Below, piece by piece: positions 63,787 through 64,000 of a stretch of 64,000 bases of DNA (its first letter is position 1; the number at the start of each line of letters is the position of its first letter). The stretch spans positions 1 to 64,000 of the forward strand of contig DATKRH010000292.1 of the NCBI GenBank assembly GCA_035532295.1, given 5' to 3'. This DNA is from DASUBV01 sp035532295 (GTDB lineage Bacteria > Actinomycetota > Actinomycetes > Streptosporangiales > Streptosporangiaceae). The notes beneath the pieces were generated by a model that was not told the DNA's origin, did no database searches, and saw only the letters and a list, made by a program, of their open reading frames with translations. The translations under genes were made by a program, and so were the position numbers.

Positions 63787-64000
63787 ATGGCTGAGATCCT
63801 GGTACTCGTCGAGCACACCGGCGAGACGGTCAAGAAGGTCACCTGTGAGCTGCTGACCCTCGCCCGCGCCTACGGCGAGCCGGCCGCGGTGTGGACCGGC
63901 GAGGGCGCGCAGGCCGGCCGGGCGCGGCTGGCCGAGTTCGGCGCGGCGAAGGTCTATGTCGCCGACAGCAAGGACTTTGACGACTACGTGGTGGCGCCCA
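63787..64000 (+). CDS. etfA: Electron transfer flavoprotein alpha subunit (partial, 5' end)
   Basis: The first 71 codons of EtfA are present before the window ends. The start MAEILVLVEHTGETVKKVTC, then ELLTLARAYGEPAAVWTG, is the usual N-terminal domain. The FAD-binding C-terminal domain is beyond the window. AAGGGCGG lies about 9 nt before the ATG. It is in the same transcription unit as etfB. Confidence 0.92.
   Translation, partial: MAEILVLVEHTGETVKKVTCELLTLARAYGEPAAVWTGEGAQAGRARLAEFGAAKVYVADSKDFDDYVVAP

Overview
The window comes from a high-GC actinobacterium (Actinomycetota). Signs of this are the strong G/C third-position bias, frequent GTG starts, many starts placed 6-8 nt after a TANNNT-like -10 box (leaderless type), a BldC homologue, the GlgE maltosyltransferase pathway, DUF3017 beside citrate-cycle genes, and DUF6350 between sucD and purN. 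It looks like a Streptomyces/Streptosporangiales/Catenulispora-type chromosome; I cannot place it more finely by eye. Most of the window is chromosomal core. No prophage, transposase, CRISPR array, rRNA or tRNA was seen.

Layout. 0-7 kb: flavin reductase-like protein and SppA protease on the minus strand, divergent from a NUDIX/PIN-like protein coupled to a cytochrome P450; a Gly/His-rich membrane protein; a VapBC-type toxin-antitoxin pair; a metallophosphoesterase; a TauE/SafE exporter. 7-19 kb: the complete GlgE alpha-glucan cluster (glgB, maltokinase, treS, glgE, divergent glgP), interrupted by a membrane-bound cupredoxin. 19-24.5 kb: bldC, an enoyl-CoA hydratase, a small conserved unknown, a second VapBC pair, and a Ser/Thr kinase convergent with an FHA-HTH regulator. 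24.7-28.6 kb: citrate synthase, DUF3017, NADP-isocitrate dehydrogenase, malate dehydrogenase. 28.8-37 kb: LCP ligase, M20 amidohydrolase, CNNM/HlyC membrane protein, guaA, kynureninase, and a CMD-like protein.

37-45 kb (minus strand): a molybdenum hydroxylase operon (S-L-M-G order, form II large subunit) whose CoxG-like last gene carries an RNA-polymerase alpha-CTD-like domain and a membrane anchor. Upstream on the same strand lie a PIG-L deacetylase, an aminobutyraldehyde-type dehydrogenase and a saccharopine-dehydrogenase-like protein, divergent from an amino-acid/polyamine permease. 47-53 kb: PcrA/UvrD helicase, then GH12 and GH6 cellulases behind a LacI regulator. 53-64 kb: B12-binding mutase subunit, sucCD, DUF6350, a DUF4190-like membrane protein, a PrmC-like methyltransferase preceded by a tiny ORF with an unusually strong ribosome-binding site and followed by an ArsR remnant, purN-purH, folD, etfB and the start of etfA.

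The points most worth following up are the CoxG/alpha-CTD fusion, the overlapping divergent -10 boxes between sppA and the NUDIX gene, the absence of a normal start codon at the purN ribosome-binding site, the 24-codon leader-like ORF, the operator palindromes of both toxin-antitoxin loci, and the many short in-frame tandem repeats, one of which copies a ribosome-binding site and start codon.
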